A stretch of 64,000 nt of DNA from Brevundimonas sp. G8 (GTDB taxonomy: Bacteria > Pseudomonadota > Alphaproteobacteria > Caulobacterales > Caulobacteraceae), in assembly GCF_902506205.1 (NCBI RefSeq), contig NZ_LR732816.1, forward strand, positions 2,802,993 through 2,866,992, read 5' to 3'. Positions within the stretch are counted from its first letter, which is position 1, and each line of letters begins with the position of its first letter. The position numbers and the translations under genes were made by a program. Shown one piece after another: positions 1 to 8,738 of this stretch. The notes under the pieces were generated by a model. The model did not search any database. It was not told where the DNA came from and worked only from the letters and a program-made list of their open reading frames with translations.

Positions 1-1077
1 TTCCTGTTCCACTACATCGACGGCGGGGCCTACGCCGAGCAGACCCTGCGCCGCAACGTCGAGGACTGGCAGGCCATCGCGCTTCGCCAGCGCGTGCTGC
101 AGGACATGACCAGCCTCAGCCTGGAAACCCGGCTGTTCGACGAGACCCTGCGTCTGCCGGTCATTCTGGCGCCCGTCGGCCTGACCGGAATGTACGCCCG
201 GCGCGGCGAGGTGCAGGCGGCCAAGGCGGCGGCGTCGCGCGGCGTGCCCTTCACCCTGTCCACCGTCTCGGTCTGTCCGATCGAGGAGGTGGCGCCCGCC
301 ATCGACCGGCCCATGTGGTTTCAGCTCTATGTGCTGCGCGACCGGGGCTTCATGAAGAATGCGCTGGAGCGGGCAAAGGCGGCGGGGGTGAAGACTTTGG
401 TCTTCACCGTCGATATGCCGACGCCCGGCGCCCGCTACCGCGACGCCCATTCGGGCATGAGCGGCGCCAACGCCGAGATCCGCCGCATGGTCCAGGCCAT
501 GACGCACCCAGCCTGGGCCTGGGATGTGGGGCTGAACGGACGGCCGCACGATCTGGGCAATGTCTCTGCCTATCTGGGCAAGCCGACGGGCCTGGCCGAC
601 TATATCGGCTGGCTGGCCAACAACTTCGATCCGTCGATCTCGTGGAAGGACCTGCAATGGATCCGCGATTTCTGGGACGGGCCGATGATCATCAAGGGCA
701 TTCTGGACGCCCAGGACGCCCTTGACGCGGTCAGCTTCGGCGCCGATGGCATCGTTGTGTCGAATCATGGTGGGCGTCAGCTGGATGGGGTGCTGTCGTC
801 AGCCCGGGCGCTTCCGGCCATCGCCGAGGCGGTGAAAGGCGATCTGAAGATCCTGGTCGATTCCGGCATTCGCAACGGTCTGGACGTGGTCCGCGCCATC
901 GCCCTGGGCGCCGACGCTGTCATGCTGGGTCGGGCCTTTGTCTACGCCCTGGCGGCAGGCGGTGAGGCCGGCGTCGGCAATCTGCTCGACCTGTTCGAGA
1001 AGGAGATGCGGGTGGCCATGACCTTGACCGGGGCGAAGTCGGTTGGCGGGATTACGCGGGACATGCTGGCGCTCTGA
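1..1077 (+). CDS. lldD: FMN-dependent L-lactate dehydrogenase (5' truncated)
   Basis: The reading frame is open from the first base, so the N-terminus lies outside the window. It begins with [19 protein letters not shown], the usual early segment of the FMN-dependent alpha-hydroxy-acid dehydrogenase family. These enzymes oxidise L-lactate to pyruvate at the inner membrane. Visible family landmarks are an IKGIL segment carrying the FMN-contacting lysine, [10 protein letters not shown] with the catalytic His and Arg, and [23 protein letters not shown], the phosphate-binding part of the TIM barrel. About 359 residues are present, so little is missing. Substrate choice within the family (L-lactate versus mandelate or glycolate) cannot be proven from motifs alone. 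Confidence 0.9.
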   Translation, partial: FLFHYIDGGAYAEQTLRRNVEDWQAIALRQRVLQDMTSLSLETRLFDETLRLPVILAPVGLTGMYARRGEVQAAKAAASRGVPFTLSTVSVCPIEEVAPAIDRPMWFQLYVLRDRGFMKNALERAKAAGVKTLVFTVDMPTPGARYRDAHSGMSGANAEIRRMVQAMTHPAWAWDVGLNGRPHDLGNVSAYLGKPTGLADYIGWLANNFDPSISWKDLQWIRDFWDGPMIIKGILDAQDALDAVSFGADGIVVSNHGGRQLDGVLSSARALPAIAEAVKGDLKILVDSGIRNGLDVVRAIALGADAVMLGRAFVYALAAGGEAGVGNLLDLFEKEMRVAMTLTGAKSVGGITRDMLAL

Positions 1078-1087
1078 CCTCTCGTTT

Positions 1088-1231
1088 CTTCTCCCTTTGG
1101 GAGAAGGTGGCCGCGAAGCGGTCGGATGAGGGTCAGGTGGTGGGCTAGGTCGCAGACCCGACCCTCACCCTTTCGCCTGACGGATCGCCTGCGGCTCTCC
1201 GAGGCTCAAGCCCTCTCCCAACGGGAGAGGG
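1088..1231. repeat. Intergenic palindromic repeat element
   Basis: A perfect hairpin at 1088-1106 (CTTCTCCC, loop TTT) opens the element and another at 1211-1231 (CCCTCTCCC, loop AAC) closes it. Between them GATGAGGGTC and GACCCTCACC are complementary, so the whole segment can fold. This arrangement is common in dispersed intergenic repeats of alphaproteobacteria. It lies between lldD and the end of the convergent pectate lyase gene and may also help end transcription. Confidence 0.55.
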
Positions 1232-1241
1232 ATATGTGCGC

Positions 1242-2885
1242 CTACGCCCCCAACGCCTCGATCAGGTCGCCCATGTTGCGGATGAAGACCGAGGTCGAGA
1301 CGCCCTCAACCGGGAAGTCGGTGTTGTAAGGCGAGGTGTCCCAAAGATCGCCGACGCGGGTCATCTGATATTCGCCGCCGGTCACCACCGTGGGTGAGGG
1401 GCCGTTGTAGGGGTTCGAGGTGGTGGTCAGCGGCGTGGGCCAATAGCCCCGCGTGTTCAGCCCGGCCATCACCTCGGCGGCGCGATTGGCGTGCGGTCGG
1501 GTCGGACGACGGGCGTCGCTGGACATGTCCCAGACATCCACGTCCTGAAGCGTGAAATATTTCGGCAGGTTCAGCGAGCCGGGGCGCGCCTTCAGCGGCG
1601 AGCCTTGCGTCGCTTCCTCGACCGGCAGGGCCGACAAGCGCGCATATTCGGCGCGCAGGGCAGGGGTGTCCACATTGCGGAAAGAGCCATAGTGGACGAT
1701 CAGATTGGTGGGGTTGTCGTCGGCGTAATACTGGCCGTTGGCGATATTGGACCCACGCCGGTGGATGTAGATCGGCGTGTTAGCGCCCTCCAGGACGAAG
1801 GTCGGATGCGTGCGGCCCGGCGTGTTCAACGGCGGCTTGGTCGCCACCTGATCCAGCCAATCCATCGCCTCGGGCAGGCGCGCCAGATATTTCCGGTCGC
1901 CAGTCAGGCGATAGAAGCCCAGCATCGACTTGATGTTCGTACCCGTCGCATGTGTGACGAAGGCTTGGGGTTCGATGGTCCGCGCGCCGGCCGGCTTCAG
2001 CGTGTCGGGGAAGTGTTGCAGGCCCCAGGCAGGTTGCGGCTGCGGCTGCTGGGTCTTCACGAAGATGTCCATGCCGCGGTTGATCGCGTCCAGAATCTTC
2101 GCATCGCCCCGGCCGTTCCGCGCCAGGCCATGATAGGCGTAGATCAGGAACTCCAGGTTCTCGCCCGCCACGTCGTCGTTGAAGGTGATGTAGGGGGTGT
2201 AGTCCGCGTGCCCGTGCAGGCCGCCGTTCTCGACGAATGGATAGCGCTGGGGCCAGCCGCCGTTTTCGTACTGGCTTTCCAGCACGAAGCTGATCGCCTT
2301 GTTCAGGGGCGCCAGATATTTGCGGTCCTTCTTCTCCAGATAGACCCGCAGCAGCAGTTGCGACGCCTCGGCCGTGCCCGCGTCGTCGAAGGTGGCGTTG
2401 CCGTAATAGTGGTGGAATTCCTCCAGCCGCCAAGCATTGGCGGCGACCGTGCCGTACCACTGCTTCAGCGACTCTTCGCCGGCGGTGTCGATGACATAGT
2501 TCCAGCCGCCCAGCGGGTGCTGGCCCTTGACCAGGGCGTCGGCGGCCTTCTTGGCGGCCTCGTAGTAATATTCGTCGCCGGTGGCGTGATAGGCGTCCAG
2601 GAACAGGTGGCCCACGGTCGCGGTTCCGGGCGGCTGGACCCAGATCATGGTCGGGCTGGCTTCCAGTTCGCCCCAGCGGCGCGAGAAGTCAGGCAGGTAC
2701 TGCCAGACATAGCCGCCCTCGACGGCGGCCTCCTCGCTCATGAACCGGGCGGCGCGCTTCATGGCTTCCAGGACGGCGGGGCGCTCGGGAGAGGCCTGGG
2801 CGAAGGCGGGGCCGGATGCGGCGACGAACGTGGCGGCGGCGCCGGCGGCCAGCAGGGCGCGGCGGTTCATGGACGTGACGGACAT
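1242..2885 (-). CDS. Secreted pectate lyase, PL10-like
   Basis: Predicted to cleave polygalacturonate by beta-elimination, giving 4,5-unsaturated oligogalacturonides. The 547-residue protein starts with a Tat-like signal (MNRRALLAAGAAATF, then AFAQA), so it acts in the periplasm or outside. The first part has helical repeats with Gly-Trp motifs. The segment ENGGWPQRYP followed by YTPYITFNDD is characteristic of the PL10 pectate lyase (Pel-15/PelA) fold. The start at 2885 has AGGAG seven bases upstream; 2870 is an alternative. It is separated from the upstream kdgK gene by an intrinsic terminator and has its own operator at 2955-2968. The family call rests on motifs and the pectin gene neighbourhood. 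Confidence 0.82.
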   Translation of the reverse strand: MSVTSMNRRALLAAGAAATFVAASGPAFAQASPERPAVLEAMKRAARFMSEEAAVEGGYVWQYLPDFSRRWGELEASPTMIWVQPPGTATVGHLFLDAYHATGDEYYYEAAKKAADALVKGQHPLGGWNYVIDTAGEESLKQWYGTVAANAWRLEEFHHYYGNATFDDAGTAEASQLLLRVYLEKKDRKYLAPLNKAISFVLESQYENGGWPQRYPFVENGGLHGHADYTPYITFNDDVAGENLEFLIYAYHGLARNGRGDAKILDAINRGMDIFVKTQQPQPQPAWGLQHFPDTLKPAGARTIEPQAFVTHATGTNIKSMLGFYRLTGDRKYLARLPEAMDWLDQVATKPPLNTPGRTHPTFVLEGANTPIYIHRRGSNIANGQYYADDNPTNLIVHYGSFRNVDTPALRAEYARLSALPVEEATQGSPLKARPGSLNLPKYFTLQDVDVWDMSSDARRPTRPHANRAAEVMAGLNTRGYWPTPLTTTSNPYNGPSPTVVTGGEYQMTRVGDLWDTSPYNTDFPVEGVSTSVFIRNMGDLIEALGA

Positions 2886-2954
2886 GGAAACTCCTGGTGT
2901 GACCTCTCTCGGACGGTTCTTCGCGACCGTTTCGAAGCGTCACTCAAGCATGAC

Positions 2955-2968
2955 TGACACCGGTTTCC
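2955..2968 (-). promoter_or_regulatory. LacI-type operator upstream of pectate lyase
   Basis: TGACACCGGTTTCC, one of five copies of a palindrome with central ACCGGT found only in promoter regions of the pectin locus. It lies 70 bp upstream of the pectate lyase start. An even palindrome with a central CG step is typical of LacI-family operators. The regulator at 6629-7678 is the obvious candidate binder. Confidence 0.7.
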
Positions 2969-2987
2969 TAGTCCTTCGTCGCCAATG

Positions 2988-3021
2988 AAAAAAAGGCCGC
3001 ATGGACTTCTCCACGCGGCCT
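2988..3021 (-). terminator. Intrinsic terminator of the kduI-kduD-kdgK operon
   Basis: On the minus strand a 12-bp stem with one mismatch (arms 3010-3021 and 2994-3005, loop at 3006-3009) is followed by a run of seven T. It sits 25 bp past the kdgK stop codon and before the pectate lyase operator. Confidence 0.85.
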
Positions 3022-3046
3022 CCACCAAATCACGATGCTTGCAGCC

Positions 3047-4102
3047 TCAGCGGCGGATATCGAACCCGCCGTCGCCCGTGGCCGCGCGCACCTCGTCGGC
3101 GGTAAACAGGTTGAAGTCGCCGGGCACCGAATGTTTCAATCCGGCGGCGGCCAGGCCGAAGTTCAGCGCCTCTTGATCCGACCATCCGCTCCACAGACCG
3201 AACAGCACGCCCGAGGCGAAGGCGTCGCCGCCGCCGACCCGGTCAACGACGCCCGCCATGTGGATGGCCTCGGCGTTTGTCTCGATCACGCCGTCACCCG
3301 ACTCAGGTGTGGCGCGGGTCAGCATCACCGCCGAAAGGGCCTGGTCGGCGACGCTGTCCTGGACGCGCAGGGTGCAGGCGATGCGTTGCAAGCGGGGGAA
3401 GGCGGCGAAGGCGGCCTTGGCGGCCTCGCGACGGCGCACGGCCGGATCGGCGCTGTCGAATCGGGTCTTCAGCACCAGGGCGAAGTCCCGGTCATCGGCG
3501 AAGGCGACGGTGGCGCCGGCCAGCATCTTGCCCAGGGTGGCGGGCGGATCGCCGTCCCACTGTTCCCAAAGCTTGCCGCGGAAATTGCCGTCATAGCTGA
3601 CCTTCACGCCCTTCTTGACGGCAGCCTCGATGATGGCCACGGCGGCGACCGATCCGTTCGGCCCCGTCGCCGGCGTCACGCCCGAGGCGTGCAGCCACTC
3701 GACTCCGTCCAGAAGCTGGTCCCAGTCGAAGGCGGTATCGACATGTTCGACGAAGGCCGAACCGGCGCGGTCGTAAAGCACTTCCGACGGGCGACGCACG
3801 GCGCCAGGCGTCAAAAAATACAGGCCCATCCGGCCCGGCTTGAACACGACCTGCGAGGTGTCAACGCCGTGCTTGCGCACCTCGTCGCGCACGCCGCGTC
3901 CCAACGCATTGTCGGCCAGGACCGTCGCCATGCCTACGGCTGCGCCGAAGCGGGCCAGGGACACGGCGACGTTCGCCTCGGCCCCCGCCGGACGGATCGT
4001 CAGGGCGGGGGACTGCATCAGCATTTCGTTGTCGTTGGGCGAGAACCGCAGCAGCATCTCGCCGAAGCAGAGGATGCGGCCGCCCGAGGCATTGTCAGTC
4101 AT
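3047..4102 (-). CDS. kdgK: 2-keto-3-deoxygluconate kinase
   Basis: A PfkB-family sugar kinase of 351 residues that phosphorylates 2-keto-3-deoxygluconate to KDPG, feeding the Entner-Doudoroff aldolase (not in this window). The N-terminal GRILCFGEMLLRFSP and the C-terminal VDRVGGGDAFASGVLFGL are PfkB signatures; the Asp of GGGDAF is the catalytic base. It is the last gene of a leftward operon with kduI and kduD (21-bp gap to kduD) and is followed by an intrinsic terminator. The neighbours supply its substrate, which makes KDG kinase much more likely than fructokinase or ribokinase. Confidence 0.92.
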   Translation of the reverse strand: MTDNASGGRILCFGEMLLRFSPNDNEMLMQSPALTIRPAGAEANVAVSLARFGAAVGMATVLADNALGRGVRDEVRKHGVDTSQVVFKPGRMGLYFLTPGAVRRPSEVLYDRAGSAFVEHVDTAFDWDQLLDGVEWLHASGVTPATGPNGSVAAVAIIEAAVKKGVKVSYDGNFRGKLWEQWDGDPPATLGKMLAGATVAFADDRDFALVLKTRFDSADPAVRRREAAKAAFAAFPRLQRIACTLRVQDSVADQALSAVMLTRATPESGDGVIETNAEAIHMAGVVDRVGGGDAFASGVLFGLWSGWSDQEALNFGLAAAGLKHSVPGDFNLFTADEVRAATGDGGFDIRR

Positions 4103-4123
4103 GGTCGAAAGGCTAGCCTTAGA

Positions 4124-4882
4124 TCAGCGTGCTTGCCAGCCGCCGTCGACCGGCAGGATGGCGCCCTGGACATAATCCGAGGCCCGGCTGGCCAGGAAGA
4201 CGGCTGCGCCGCCCAGGTCCGAAGGCTCGCCCCAGCGCCCGGCCGGGATGCGGCCCAGGATCTCGGCCGAACGGACCGGGTCCTCGCGCAGAGCCTGGGT
4301 GTTGGCCGTGGCGAAATAGCCGGGGGCGATGGCGTTGGCGGTGATGCGGTGCGGCGCCCACTCGTTGGCCATCAGCTTGGTCAGGCCGGCGACGCCCGAC
4401 TTGGAGGCGGTGTAGGAGGGGACGCGGATGCCGCCTTGGAAGGACAGCATGGAGGCGATGTTGATGATCTTGCCGCCGTCGCCCTGTTTGATGAACAGGC
4501 GGGCGACCGCCTGGCTCATGAAGAAGACGGTCTTCAGGTTGATGTTCATCACCAGGTCCCAGTCGGCCTCGGTGAAGTCCACCGCGTCGGCGCGACGGAT
4601 CAGGCCCGCGTTGTTCACCAGGATGTCGATCCGGCCCATGGCGGCCAGGGCTTCCTGAACCACGCGCTCGACCGGCTCGATCGAGGTCAGGTCGGCGCTG
4701 ATGGCGTGGGCGCGACGGCCCAAGGCCTGCACCTTGGCGACCGTGTCGTCGGAATCCGACAGGGCGACCGAGACGATGTCGGCGCCGGCTTCGGCCAGGG
4801 CCAGGGCGATGCCTTGGCCCAGACCCACGTTGCCGCCGGTGACCAGGGCGACCTTGCCGGTCAGGTCGAACGGATTACTCAT
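4124..4882 (-). CDS. kduD: 2-dehydro-3-deoxy-D-gluconate 5-dehydrogenase
   Basis: Short-chain dehydrogenase of 252 residues that reduces 2,5-diketo-3-deoxygluconate to 2-keto-3-deoxygluconate with NAD(P)H. The nucleotide-binding motif VTGGNVGLGQGIA is near the N-terminus. NNAG and the catalytic SYTASKSG (Tyr and Lys) follow at the usual spacing, and PVDGGWQAR ends the protein as in other KduD proteins. It lies between kduI (22-bp gap) and kdgK (21-bp gap), the order expected of one pathway operon. Confidence 0.93.
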   Translation of the reverse strand: MSNPFDLTGKVALVTGGNVGLGQGIALALAEAGADIVSVALSDSDDTVAKVQALGRRAHAISADLTSIEPVERVVQEALAAMGRIDILVNNAGLIRRADAVDFTEADWDLVMNINLKTVFFMSQAVARLFIKQGDGGKIINIASMLSFQGGIRVPSYTASKSGVAGLTKLMANEWAPHRITANAIAPGYFATANTQALREDPVRSAEILGRIPAGRWGEPSDLGGAAVFLASRASDYVQGAILPVDGGWQAR

Positions 4883-4904
4883 GTTTTTCTTCCTCTTGTC
4901 CTGA

Positions 4905-5762
4905 TTACTTCAACTGGCAGATGTCGAGCTTGTACATGTCGGTGTAGTCGAGATTCTCGCCGCCCATGCCCCAGATGAAGGTGTAGTTCGATGTGCCTGC
5001 GCCCGTATGGATCGACCACGGCGGGCAGATCACCGCCTCGCCGTCGGCGATGACGATGTGTCGCGATTTGTCCGGTTCGCCCATGAAGTGGAAGACACGG
5101 TCGTCCTCGCCCAGGCCGAAATAGAGGTAGGCTTCCGAGCGGCGGTCGTGAATGTGCGGCGGCATGGTGTTCCACACCGAGCCGGGCTTGAGCACCGTCA
5201 CGCCCAGCAGCAGCTGGCAGGACTTGACCTTCGCCGGCACGACATACTGGTAGATGGTCCGTTCGTTCGACGTCTCCAGCGCGCCCATTTCCAGCGGCAC
5301 GGCCTCGTCGATCGAGATCTTGGTCAGGTCGTAGCGGGCGTGGGCCGGGGTGGCGACCAGATAGAATTTCGCGGGCTCGGCGGCGTCGTTCGAGGCGAAG
5401 GTGACGTCGCTCGACCCCATCGGCACATACAGGCCGTCGCGGAAGCCCAGTTCGATGGTCTCGCCGTCGACGGTGATCGAACCGGCGCCGCCGATATTGA
5501 CCACGCCCAGTTCGCGGGCCTGCAGGAACGGCGCGCCGGCCAAGGACGGCGGCTCCGAATGGGTGGGCAGGGTCAGGGCGGTCCCGGCCGGGGTCGCGCC
5601 GCCGATGATCATGCGCTCGTGGTGCGAATAGTTCAGGCTGATCTTGCCCGGAACGAACAGGCCCTCGATCAGATAGCGATCCCGCAGCTGCTGGTTCGAG
5701 GCGCCGTCCATCATATCGGGATGGGTGGCCTGATAGACTTTGTCGTACATGGGGTCGTACAT
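4905..5762 (-). CDS. kduI: 5-keto-4-deoxyuronate isomerase
   Basis: Cupin-fold isomerase of 285 residues that converts 4-deoxy-L-threo-5-hexosulose uronate, from unsaturated galacturonate, into 2,5-diketo-3-deoxygluconate. The segment [16 protein letters not shown] carries the HxH and Glu metal ligands of the KduI cupin, and the C-terminal [17 protein letters not shown] is a strongly conserved KduI ending. It is the first gene of the kduI-kduD-kdgK operon. It is divergent from the RpiB-like isomerase gene, with an operator at 5832-5845 between them. Confidence 0.95.
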   Translation of the reverse strand: MYDPMYDKVYQATHPDMMDGASNQQLRDRYLIEGLFVPGKISLNYSHHERMIIGGATPAGTALTLPTHSEPPSLAGAPFLQARELGVVNIGGAGSITVDGETIELGFRDGLYVPMGSSDVTFASNDAAEPAKFYLVATPAHARYDLTKISIDEAVPLEMGALETSNERTIYQYVVPAKVKSCQLLLGVTVLKPGSVWNTMPPHIHDRRSEAYLYFGLGEDDRVFHFMGEPDKSRHIVIADGEAVICPPWSIHTGAGTSNYTFIWGMGGENLDYTDMYKLDICQLK

Positions 5763-5831
5763 GCGGGTCTCCCTAGGAGCTCGCAGCGCGAGCCACAGTG
5801 ACGGATCTTGCGTCCGTCCTTCTGTAGACTA

Positions 5832-5845
5832 GGTAACCGGTGTCA
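5832..5845. promoter_or_regulatory. LacI-type operator in the kduI / RpiB-like divergent promoter
   Basis: GGTAACCGGTGTCA is the reverse complement of TGACACCGGTTACC, so it matches the locus operator. It sits between two divergent uronate isomerase genes, 70 bp from the kduI start and 79 bp from the other start, and could control both. Confidence 0.7.
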
Positions 5846-5923
5846 TATTATGATGCAATGGATTACACCATAATCGCCGACATCTGTTCGGCATCGCTTC
5901 GCCACCGTCTTGAGGATTCCCCC

Positions 5924-6586
5924 ATGAAGATCGCTCTCATCATCGAAAACAGCCAGGCCGCCAAAAGCGAGACGGTGCATGCCGCGCTGACCGCTGTCGC
6001 GGAGCCCCTGGGCCATGAAGTCTTCCACTATGGAATGTATGCGGCCGAGGACAAGGCGTCGCTGACCTATGTGATGAACGGCGTCCTGACCGGCATCCTC
6101 CTGAACTCCGGCGCGGCCGATTTCGTCGTCACCGGCTGCGGCACGGGCACAGGCTCGATGCTGGCTGCCAACGCCATGCCGGGCGTCTTCTGCGGTCTGA
6201 TCATCGACCCGACCGACGCCTTCCTGTTCGGCCAGATCAATGACGGCAACGCCATCGCCATGCCCTACGCCAAGGGCTTCGGCTGGGCGGCGGAACTGAA
6301 CCTGCAGGATGTCTATCGCAAGCTGTTCGAAGGCGAGCGCGGTCTGGGCTATCCCAAGGAGCGGGCCGAGATTATGCGCAAGAATCGCGGCGTTCTCAGC
6401 GACCTGAAGGCCGTGACCTGCCACGACATGCTGACGGTGCTGAAGACGATGGACCAAGACCTGCTGAAGGCGGCCATCGCCGGCGAGCGGTTCCAGGACT
6501 ACTTCTTCGCCAACGCCACCGACGAAGGCGTCCGCGACTATCTGAAGGGTGTTCTCGCCGCCAAGCCCGTTCTCGAAACGGCTTGA
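5924..6586 (+). CDS. RpiB/LacAB-family sugar isomerase (DhuI-like)
   Basis: A 220-residue protein of the RpiB/LacA/LacB fold. VVTGCGTGTGSMLAAN matches the active-site loop of that family, and DAFLFGQINDGNAIAMP the second conserved block. The family includes ribose-5-phosphate isomerase B and DhuI, which isomerises the same unsaturated uronate product as KduI. With kduI across the shared promoter, a role in uronate isomerisation is the best inference. ATG 5924 was chosen because GAGGA lies just upstream and the preceding codons do not resemble the family. The operator overlaps the upstream region. A plain RpiB role is possible but less likely here. Confidence 0.8.
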   Translation: MKIALIIENSQAAKSETVHAALTAVAEPLGHEVFHYGMYAAEDKASLTYVMNGVLTGILLNSGAADFVVTGCGTGTGSMLAANAMPGVFCGLIIDPTDAFLFGQINDGNAIAMPYAKGFGWAAELNLQDVYRKLFEGERGLGYPKERAEIMRKNRGVLSDLKAVTCHDMLTVLKTMDQDLLKAAIAGERFQDYFFANATDEGVRDYLKGVLAAKPVLETA

Positions 6587-6593
6587 GGCTAGG

Positions 6594-6621
6594 GGTCGGC
6601 GCGCGATCCCGCGCGCCGACC
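6594..6621. terminator. Bidirectional hairpin between convergent genes
   Basis: A perfect 12-bp G+C stem (6594-6605 with 6610-6621, loop ATCC) lies in the 42-bp gap between the isomerase gene and the convergent lacI-type gene. There is no strong T run, so termination efficiency is uncertain. Confidence 0.6.
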
Positions 6622-6628
6622 GACCTTC

Positions 6629-7678
6629 TCAGGCCGCCGGGATCGCCGACTTGCGCACCACCAGGGCCGGTCGGACTTCCGGCTGCTGCATCTTGGCCGG
6701 ATCGACGCCGCGCATCGGCGCCAGCAGCTTCTCGGCCGCCATCCGCCCCATGTCGCGGATTGGCAGGCGCACCGACGTCAGATTGGGCCAGACCCGCGCC
6801 GCCATGGGCAGGTCGTCGAAGCCCACGACCGACAGATCACGCGGCAGTTCCAACCCACGATCCCGCGCGGCCTGCATCACGCCGATGGCCATGTCGTCGT
6901 TCAGGGTGAAGATGGCGGTCGGCGGCGTCTCCAGCGCCAGCAGGGCGTGCCCCGCCTCGACGCCCGATTCGAACGTATAGGCGCCCTTGAAGTCATAGGC
7001 CGGGTCCAGCGGTATGCCGCGCTCGGCCAGGGCGTCCAGGAAGCCCTTGCCCCGCACGGCCGACGACCGGAACAGGTCCGGGCCGCGCACCAGGCCGATT
7101 CGCCGGTGCCCCAGGTCGGCGAGATGCGCCGCCGCCTCGGCCGCGCCGATCCAGTCGTTGGTAACCACCATGGCCTGCGGCTCGTCCAGCGCCACCGAGG
7201 CGATGCGGACATAGGGGCAGTCCAGGTCGCGCAGCAGGTCGATGACCTGTTCGTCCTCAGACACCGACGGCGGCATGATGACGCCATACAGACGCTGGCG
7301 CTCGACGAAGCCTCGGATGTCTTCCAGCAGGGTAGGGGAGTTGCGGTTGCACGGGTGGACGACCAGTTCCAGACCCGAACCCTTCAGCGCATCCAGCACG
7401 CCCTGCTGCATGTTCACGACATAGGTCGGGCTGGGGTTGTCGTAGATCAGGCCGACCAGGAACGAGCGCCGGAATGCCAGGCCGCGCGCCTGGGGATCGG
7501 GGGTGAAGCCCAGGGTCTTGATGACGGCGTTGACCCGTTCGCGCGTGTCTTCCTTGACGAACGGCGATTGGTTGATGACCCGCGAGACGGTCTTCTTGGA
7601 GACCTGCGCTTCTCTGGCGACATCGTTGATCGTGGCCCGCTTGCCCGGTTTGCCGGATCGCGGATCGTCCTGAGCCAA
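6629..7678 (-). CDS. LacI-family transcriptional regulator of the pectin locus
   Basis: A 349-residue LacI/GalR repressor. The N-terminal helix-turn-helix and hinge helix are clear (ATINDVAREAQVSKKTVSRV, then LGFTPDPQARGLAF), followed by a periplasmic-binding-protein-like sensor domain. The ligand is probably a pectin breakdown product such as 2-keto-3-deoxygluconate, inferred from the neighbours. Five matching palindromes lie in the promoter regions of this locus, including one at 7760-7773 between this gene and the divergent hydratase gene, which suggests autoregulation as well. No rival DNA-binding protein is encoded in the locus. Confidence 0.9.
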   Translation of the reverse strand: MAQDDPRSGKPGKRATINDVAREAQVSKKTVSRVINQSPFVKEDTRERVNAVIKTLGFTPDPQARGLAFRRSFLVGLIYDNPSPTYVVNMQQGVLDALKGSGLELVVHPCNRNSPTLLEDIRGFVERQRLYGVIMPPSVSEDEQVIDLLRDLDCPYVRIASVALDEPQAMVVTNDWIGAAEAAAHLADLGHRRIGLVRGPDLFRSSAVRGKGFLDALAERGIPLDPAYDFKGAYTFESGVEAGHALLALETPPTAIFTLNDDMAIGVMQAARDRGLELPRDLSVVGFDDLPMAARVWPNLTSVRLPIRDMGRMAAEKLLAPMRGVDPAKMQQPEVRPALVVRKSAIPAA

Positions 7679-7759
7679 GGTTCGGCTCCTTCCCTATGTG
7701 CAATGCAAAGGCATAGCCGCGACTCGCGGTCAGCGCCATGGGGCGTTGCTAAAGCGCAT

Positions 7760-7773
7760 TGACACCGGTTTCC
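7760..7773. promoter_or_regulatory. LacI-type operator between the regulator and the hydratase
   Basis: TGACACCGGTTTCC, identical to the copy upstream of the pectate lyase. It lies in the 135-bp divergent intergenic region, 40 bp before the TTG start of the hydratase gene and 81 bp before the regulator start. Confidence 0.7.
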
Positions 7774-7813
7774 TTCGTCGCTCTTATCGAAGCTTATTCA
7801 CGAGGCGACCCTT

Positions 7814-8650
7814 TTGACTTCGACCCCTTCTCTCGCGAGCCAGGCCGATGCGCGGCCGGCGGATCCCGCCGCGATCGCACAGCAGTTCGTCGCAGCACGC
7901 CTGGCTGCGCGCAACACACCCGATTATCCAGGCGTGATTCCTCAGAGCATGGCCGAGTCCTACGCTATTCAGGACATCGCCATCGGCCTGTTTCCCGATG
8001 AGGTCGTGGGTTGGAAGGTGGGCGGCGTGCCGCCGGCGCAGCAGCCGAAACTGGGCATCCATCGCCTGGCCGGCGCGATCTTCGCCCGCAACGTCTGGCC
8101 CGCGCCCGGCGACACCGTCGTGCCGCTGCCCGAGATCGAGGGCGGGTTCGCCGCCGTCGAATCGGAGTTCATCGCCCGGATCGGCGCCGACGCCGATCCC
8201 GCCAAGACGGACTGGACCATCGAGGAGGCCACGGCCGCCGTGGACAAGGTCTTCATCGGCGTCGAACTGGCCGGCAGCCCGCTGTCGGCGATCAACGACT
8301 TGGGTTCGGCCGTCGTCGCCTCCGACTTCGGCAACAACGGCGGGCTGATGATCGGCCCCGAGGTCGAGAATTGGCGCGAGCGTCTGGACGGCATCGAGGT
8401 CGAGACCGTCATCAACGGCGCCAGCGTCGGCACGGGCGGTTCGCTTTCGCTGGCCGGCGGGGCCATGGAATCGGTGCGCTTCCTGCTGGAGCATTGCGCG
8501 CGCTGGGGCCGTCCGCTGAAGGCGGGCACGCTGGTCTCGACCGGCGCCGTCACCGGCGTCCACCGTGTCCACGCGGGCGACGAGGCCGTGTGCATCTTCA
8601 AGGGTATCGCAGAACTTCATTGTTCGGTCGTCAGGGCCGAGGCCAAGTAA
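7814..8650 (+). CDS. 2-keto-4-pentenoate hydratase-like protein (FAH fold)
   Basis: A 278-residue protein resembling 2-keto-4-pentenoate hydratase, with the fumarylacetoacetate hydrolase fold. GWKVGG, the acidic cluster AVESEFIARI and the C-terminal LVSTGAVTGVHRVHAGD (family: LVS TG ... v.aGD) support this. These enzymes hydrate or hydrolyse 2-keto acids at a Mg2+ site. No such step is established in the classical pectin pathway, so its substrate here is unknown. The start is TTG with GAGG eight bases upstream; the next in-frame Met is well inside the domain. The operator at 7760-7773 and the MFS gene 88 bp downstream place it in the pectin regulon. Confidence 0.78.
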   Translation: MTSTPSLASQADARPADPAAIAQQFVAARLAARNTPDYPGVIPQSMAESYAIQDIAIGLFPDEVVGWKVGGVPPAQQPKLGIHRLAGAIFARNVWPAPGDTVVPLPEIEGGFAAVESEFIARIGADADPAKTDWTIEEATAAVDKVFIGVELAGSPLSAINDLGSAVVASDFGNNGGLMIGPEVENWRERLDGIEVETVINGASVGTGGSLSLAGGAMESVRFLLEHCARWGRPLKAGTLVSTGAVTGVHRVHAGDEAVCIFKGIAELHCSVVRAEAK

Positions 8651-8738
8651 ACATCATCGGACGTCAACCCCGCCGCCGTTCAGGGACGGAAAGAGCAAGG
8701 GACGCGTCGAGGAAATTTAGGAACGGGTTTTCATAACC

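Noticed and set aside
3035-4978. Plus-strand open frame of 647 codons
   Set aside because: Antisense to kdgK and kduD, both of which have full catalytic motifs. No protein-like pattern in the plus-strand translation.
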